DNA from: Rhizophagus irregularis
Taxonomy: Eukaryota; Glomeromycota; Glomeromycetes; Glomerales; Glomeraceae
Direction: 5' to 3'
Assembly: GCF_026210795.1 (NCBI RefSeq)
Contig: NC_089429.1
Coordinates: 1,488,001-1,552,000, forward strand
Length of the DNA: 64,000 nucleotides
Position 1 is the stretch's first letter, and every line of letters begins with the position of its first letter. Shown here piece by piece: positions 59,251 to 64,000 of the stretch. Both the position numbers and the translations under genes were made by a program. The notes beneath the pieces are model-generated. The model had not been told where the DNA came from and searched no databases. It worked only from the letters and a program-made list of their open reading frames with translations.

Positions 59251-59383
59251 TATTAATATCAGTTACGAGATCCGATTCACTATCACTAACAATTACAGGA
59301 GGAACACAATGTTTAACATGTTGAGTATATCCAGATTTGGAGGAAAATGTTCTTGAGCAATATGGGCATTCCTGGGGTATCAT
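59240..59383 (-). pseudogene. Orphan N-terminal C2H2 finger exon of a transposase-like gene
   Basis: MIPQECPYCSRTFSSKSGYT continues QHVKHCVPPVIVSDSESDLV, a classical C-x2-C...H-x-x-x-H/C finger followed by an acidic Ser/Asp stretch. I recall this arrangement at the N-terminus of Plavaka-type transposases in these fungi. The frame ends at a stop as soon as it enters the satellite (59250), and no downstream transposase exon follows on this strand, so this looks like a 5' fragment cut off by the satellite array. Confidence 0.6.
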
Positions 59384-59389
59384 TTTAAG

Positions 59390-60055
59390 GTATTTGTATA
59401 GGATTTGAATTATTTACTTGCTATTGCCTTTGGTAAAAATGACCGTATTTATACGCAAATTTTTATTTCCTTCAGTAAAAATGGCCATATTTACATATAA
59501 AATTATTTATCATATGGCCGTGAATCTCATTAAGATCAGCCGATCCACAAAAATTTGTTACTTTGATCTTTTTTTTTGCACGTAATTAATAAAAAATATG
59601 TTTTTTCACCACAAAATACGTTTTTATTTTATTGTTTTTATTTTATTGAAGTTTTCTTTAAAAATCTTTGGTCCCGGATCAGCCGAATTGAATAAAATTT
59701 TACTAGAATTGGATAAATGATCGGCCGATAAAAGCCGATCATATTTCGATTATTTCCAGAGATCGGCACATGAAGTAAAAAGTCAAATTTGCCTTAAATT
59801 TATTATTGAATTGAAAATTTTATTTGGTTTGTTACAAAAAATTTGCAAATTTTTATATATAAAATTCTTGCTAAGCCCTTTACTTTAAAAAAAACATATT
59901 TCCATCAGCACCTCCCCCATTCAAAATTGAAAAACATGCACACTTGTTAAATTTAGTAATATAGAAAAGAATTATATTAATTAGTCAGAACCTTTAAAGG
60001 AAAAAGGATATAATATTATCGAAAAAGAAGAATTTTTTTACTTACGGAATCAATA
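59390..60055. other. Intergenic stretch without gene
   Basis: ATGGCCGTATTTATACGC / ATGGCCATATTTACATA phrases (59435-59515) and GATCGGC..GCCGATC palindromes (59715-59765) occur. No coding sequence recognised. Confidence 0.35.
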
Positions 60056-60061
60056 TATTTT

Positions 60062-61251
60062 TTAGTTTTTGCCGTCTGTTCTATCATCATCTAATAATTT
60101 CTGACCGTTAATAATTTAAATAAATTAGTTAATAAATAGATACCATTATTACAATTTAAGTTCAAAATTATGAAATTTACCATATAATATTCTATTTTAT
60201 TTTTCATTGTATTTTCATTTGTTTGTATTGTTTTAGACTTTGGGTCCAATAATACTGCGAACGTGGCTGTTACGAAGGCGAGATGCAAAGAAGATGGATA
60301 TTCTCCAGCGAATACTCTTTCAAGTATTCGCGTAAGCACGCCCAAACTTCCATTTTGATTAAAAAGTTTATTGTAACATTCAGCCACTGCAGGATGATTT
60401 TTCCATTCAATTATCCCTGCTGATGAAGTGTTAGTATTGATGGGTGGCAAAATTACTTCTCCAAAATAGCTGAATAAAGCATCTCTAGCTTTAGTTGTCA
60501 AGCAACTTCGTAGGGATCTTTGTTTTGATAGAAGCTTTTATTAAAAAAAAAAGATTATTATTATTTATTAGTTTTCTAAAACGTAAATATTAAATATAAA
60601 AAATTTACTTCTGGACAAATTTTGTTGTTAAAATATGAAATCCACTGCGTTTTAGTAGTGAATTTGTTGTAAAAGTCTTGATGTCGAATTTTGAGAAATT
60701 CCTCAGTTGCTTCTCGTAATTCTTCTTTGGTAGGGTATATACTTATATTAAATGTTGCTTTAGCAACATCTTTTATTATGGTCTAAAGAAATATAATTTG
60801 AGTTATAATATGTATATGACTTTAAAATTTAAAAAAGCTAGACTAACCTTTATGAAGTTATTATCACCGGAATTATCAGATTCGACCATCTCCTCAATAT
60901 GCTTCATTCTATTGCATAAAAATTCCAAATGTTTATTGGTTTTTACGTTCTCCTCGATTAATTTAGTGTTGAACTGTTTATTTTGTTCTATCATATTATC
61001 AACCTTTTTGTTGAGTTTTATGAGTTGTTCTAATAAAATAAATTTTTGTTATAAAATATAAATTATCATAATTTTAAAAAACGATAATATTCAAATATTT
61101 GCATACCATTAAAAACTTCATAGCTATTTTCGCTCATGCTACTCGTGCTACTCATACTACTTTCAATACCTCGGCGTTTGTTTGATGTTTCTTCACCCGC
61201 CGATAGAAGTTTTTGAATTTTATTTCGAAATTCTGATCTATCTCCGGACAT
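60062..61251 (-). CDS. Five-exon gene of unknown function (297 aa) with coiled coil
   Basis: Exons 61251-61107, 61029-60848, 60782-60609, 60534-60181 and 60100-60062 join in phase with no stop. The protein starts MSGDRSEFRNKIQKLLSAGE, is Ser-rich (SSMSSTSSMSENSYEVFNG), then has a coiled coil (LIKLNKKVDNMIEQNKQFNT, NVKTNKHLEFLCNRMKHIEE). A globular part follows with YPTKEELREATEEFLKIRHQ, TTKTQWISYFNNKICPE, KARDALFSYFGEVILPPINT, GIIEWKNHPAVAECYNKLF and SLHLAFVTATFAVLLDPKSK. I do not recognise the family. Its length, short exons and position beside the transposase and satellite array suggest an accessory protein of a mobile unit, but an ordinary lineage-specific fungal gene is equally possible. 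Confidence 0.65.
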
Positions 61252-61364
61252 GTTTGTAATGTTGATGATAATAGAGAATTATAAAATTTATGATAAGGTA
61301 AGAATCCTCACGAAAAAAAATATTGAGCAAGTCTTTATTTTACGGTATTTATGAATATTAAATG

Positions 61365-62425
61365 TACATACGTGGATATAAAAAAATCTAAATTAGGAAA
61401 AACTTAGAAGTTGCTATAAATGTATCCACGTGGAACCAATATCGATGTATGTGGAAAAGCTTAATAATATTTAATGGTTATGAATTATTATGAATGTACA
61501 TACGTGGATCAGGGACTAAAATAGTACTGTAAAAGTCGGAAAAAACGATAAATTTTGAAAATATACGAAAATTTTCATTTTTCCTGCGACCTGTTAATGC
61601 CAATATAAAAAATAAAAACAATCCCCTGAGCTCAATCAATACTAATGGTTACGAATTATTAAATATATATGTGGATATAAAAAAATCTAAGAAGAAGTAT
61701 AAATCATACCCAGAAGTTATTAAATGTGCCTACGTGGAACCAATATCAATGTATGTGGATCAGGGTCTAAAATAGTACGTGGAACAAATATCGATCAGGG
61801 TCTAAAATGGTACGTGGAACAAAGATCGAAACCCCAGAAAAATACGATATATTTAAAAAGTATCCAAAAATTTTCAGTAAAATAAACATAATATATAAAA
61901 ACCAATAAATTAAAGCCCGTCAGCAAATTTTTTGTACCTACGTGGAATCAAATCGATGTATGTGGAGAAGGACACGTGGATTTGGGTCTACATATGTGGA
62001 TATAAAAAAAATCTAAGAAAAAGTATTAATCATACTCGGGTTATTATAAATGTACCTATGTGGAACCAATATCGATGTATGTGGAGAAGAACACGTGGAT
62101 TCGGGTCTACATATGTGGATATAAAAAAAATCTAAGAAAAAGTATTAATCATACTCGGGTTATTATAAATGTACCTACGTGGAACCAATATCAATGTATG
62201 TGGATTAGAGTCTAAAATAGTACGTGAAACAAATATCGATCAGGGTCTAAAATAGTACGTGAAACAAATATCGATCAGGGTCTAAAATGGTACGTGGAAC
62301 AAAGATCGAAACCGCAGAAAAACACGATATATTTTAAAAGTATCCAAAAATTTTCAGTAAAATAAACATAAAATATAAAAACCAATAAATTAAAGCCCGT
62401 CGGCAAATTTTTTGATAAATCTGAT
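61365..62425 (+). repeat. Complex repeat block, TACGTGGAACCAATATCGAT family
   Basis: Phrases TACGTGGAACCAATATCGAT, GTATGTGGATCAGGGTCTAA, AATAGTACGTGGAACAAATA and ATACTCGGGTTATTATAAAT recur many times. A ~190-bp block at 61735-61925 is repeated almost unchanged at 62170-62410 (both ending TAAATTAAAGCCCGTC). A ~120-bp block at 61935-62050 is repeated at 62055-62175. Noncoding. Confidence 0.7.
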
Positions 62426-62689
62426 TAAATCCTGATGCGAATACTAAAAAAGTATACATATGTAGTTATTCAGTAAAATTCGAAGCGGATATCACATATA
62501 CGTACCAGGGACGATGATTTTTTGTTGTGATAAAATTTATAAAATATGTTTGTAATAAACTAGTATTTTGATTTTGTTTATTGGTGATATTTTGTTGGTT
62601 AATTAGCTTAATAAAGCAAAAAATATGAAAAAAAAACTAAATTAACAAAAAACTAGCTGTAAGTAAGAATCAAGATGCTGAAGTCGTGG

Positions 62690-63095
62690 TCAATAAAGGG
62701 GAAAATAGGCAAATTTTTTTGTTGAAAAAAATCGAGAGTATGAACAAATTCTTTTGAAAAAGGTGAAATAAAATGAAAAATGGTAGTAATTACTACCCTG
62801 ATGGTAATTACCCCTTTGTTGATTATCTTGTAAAATAGCATGAATTTTCGCTATTTTTTTCATTTCTGGTATTAACTCGCAATTCAGCTTCATATAATCT
62901 TTAGCATAAAAAATCAGTCGAAACTAAGAATTCCACCGTGTTGCATTAGGTAACGGAATTTTACGTGGTGATGCAATTCCATGTTCTTTTAAGTGAACTG
63001 TGTACGTCTTCGTGTAGGAGCATTAATAAAAACGTTCTTTATATCTTGCAGAAAGCTTTTTAGATGTTAAATTGGGAAAAGTCTCGCTGAAAAAA
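62690..63095 (-). pseudogene. Decayed hAT transposase fragment
   Basis: On the minus strand, ETFPNLTSKKLSARYKERF is followed, with frame shifts, by VHLKEHGIASPRKIPLPNAT with RWNS, a TAG in place of the expected Trp, then FRLIFYAKDYMKLNCELIPE. PLPNATRWNS-[W]FRLIFYAKDY is the typical hAT central motif (TRWNSW). Only this piece of the gene is left. It is a different part of the protein from the remnant at 0.3-1.1 kb. Confidence 0.6.
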
Positions 63096-63359
63096 AAATT
63101 TTTTTATTAGTAAAGACAGGTAAGATTCAAAGATTAAGATTATCATGAACTATACCCGATTTATGCGCACAACATGGCGCATGTATAACTGAGCATAACA
63201 CTTTTCATATAAGCCGCAGAATTAGCGTATAATTTTAACTTTACCGAATATTTCCGAGTTCTTTAAATTTTGCTAAGTGTCCCAACCTTTTTGAAAAATC
63301 CGAAGGCATCCGGTTTATTCATATCTAATCCGGATTTAAAAATAAATCCGGTTTGAAAC

Positions 63360-63720
63360 TCTAGGTGCGAAGGATTTCGAGCGTAATATTTCGTAACGAT
63401 TCCGGTACGTAAAACTTGCGAAGGATTTCGAGCGTAATATTTTGTAACGATTCCGGTACGTAAATTTTCGAAGGATTTCGAGCGTAATATTTCGCAACGA
63501 TTACGGTACGTAAATTTTCGAAGGATTTCGAGCGTAATATTTTGTAACGATTCCGGTACGTAAATTTTCGAAGGTTTCGAGCGTAATATTTCGCAACGAT
63601 TACGGTACGTAAATTTTCGAAGGATTTCGAGCGTAATATTTCGTAACGATTCCGGTACGTAAATTTTCGAAGGATTTCGAGCGTAATATTCCGCAACGAT
63701 TACGGTACGTAAAATTTGCA
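63360..63720 (+). repeat. 50-bp tandem array
   Basis: About seven copies of TTTCGAGCGTAATATTTCGT, AACGATTCCGGTACGTAAAT, TTTCGAAGGA; one copy lacks a base or two. Open minus-strand frames across it (63263-63721, 63361-63696) are products of the repeat and not genes. Preceded at 63310-63355 by an inverted CCGGAT / ATCCGG cluster like that at 19.4 kb. Confidence 0.75.
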
Positions 63721-63837
63721 AAAGTATATGCTATAATATTCCGGAAGTTTATGATACCCGTAAACTTACGTATGTTTACTCCGTAAATTTACGGACATCG
63801 TAACTTACGTAATATTATGCCCGATTAAATTTGCTGA

Positions 63838-64000
63838 TGACTACTTCGAACAATAGCAAGAAAAGTTCGCGCAATGGTAGATCAAGTAGTAGAATATAAG
63901 GATTTTAATATACCGTATCTATTATTCACAGTAAAATACGTTATAAACGTATGATTTAATATACCGTATCTATAGCAGAAATGAATGATACGTTATAGAC
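63838..64000. repeat. Satellite fragment and terminal CTATAACGTATG-type motif
   Basis: ACTTCGAACAATAGCAAGAA with AAGTTCGCGCAATGG is a half unit of the palindromic satellite. It is followed by two copies of ATACCGTATCTAT with ATACGTTATAAACGTATGAT, matching the motif at 52090 and the 54-bp array at 40 kb. The window ends inside this repeat. Confidence 0.6.

Noticed and set aside
63263-63721. 152- and 111-codon minus-strand frames of Ile/Tyr/Arg-rich repeats
   Set aside because: Frames come from the 50-bp tandem array; the sequence is better explained as a satellite.

Overview
The window reads as nuclear DNA of an arbuscular mycorrhizal fungus (Glomeromycotina, most like Rhizophagus). The base composition is very AT-rich. 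Genes carry short introns with GT (once GC) donors, CTAAC-type branch sites and AG acceptors. The gene content also fits: a giant Sel1-repeat kinase, a Plavaka/tnp2 transposase, hAT remnants and a TM-protein pseudogene of a type I associate with this lineage. I see no bacterial operons, CRISPR array, rRNA or tRNA.

Layout. 0-5 kb is transposon debris: a decayed hAT C-terminus on the minus strand with one hAT end, a pogo-like MITE, a CACTA-like foldback MITE, a tandem series of intron-like modules, and the decayed C-terminus of a transposon protein. 5.9-12.8 kb (minus) is one intact gene of about 2153 aa: roughly 50 Sel1 repeats followed by a protein kinase domain. 12.9-19 kb is stacked mobile DNA: a MULE-like MITE with a perfect 9-bp target duplication, an element with 21-bp inverted ends inside an 18-bp satellite, and a 1.44-kb foldback palindrome. 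20.4-22.2 kb holds the membrane-protein pseudogene. 25.2-26.5 kb (plus) is an intact five-exon SAM methyltransferase. 26.5-37.5 kb is nearly empty apart from an hAT-type MITE with an 8-bp target duplication, a decayed gene, and simple repeats.

37.5-63.9 kb is the accessory part. It contains two paralogous multi-exon genes of unknown function sharing a 93-nt exon that ends in KIIEK (37.5-38.7 and 52.6-54.0 kb, both minus), a seven-exon nuclease-like gene broken only by one base in an A run, a decayed retroposon-like ORF, a 419-aa unknown gene with a previously hidden first exon, an intact 949-aa Plavaka transposase (54.7-58.0 kb, plus), an orphan C2H2 finger exon and a 297-aa coiled-coil gene (60.1-61.3 kb, minus). 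Three arrays of an ~82-bp palindromic satellite sit between these genes (41.9-42.8, 50.7-51.9, 58.5-59.25 kb), with a fragment at 63.84 kb. A second repeat motif (TTATTTGCGAAC / CGCTATAACGTATG) recurs at 40.0-40.9, 52.1 and 63.9 kb. My leading hypothesis is that this is one or two large composite mobile units built around the Plavaka transposase, with the palindromic satellites as binding or end-like sequences and the KIIEK genes as accessory proteins. This is inference from arrangement only.
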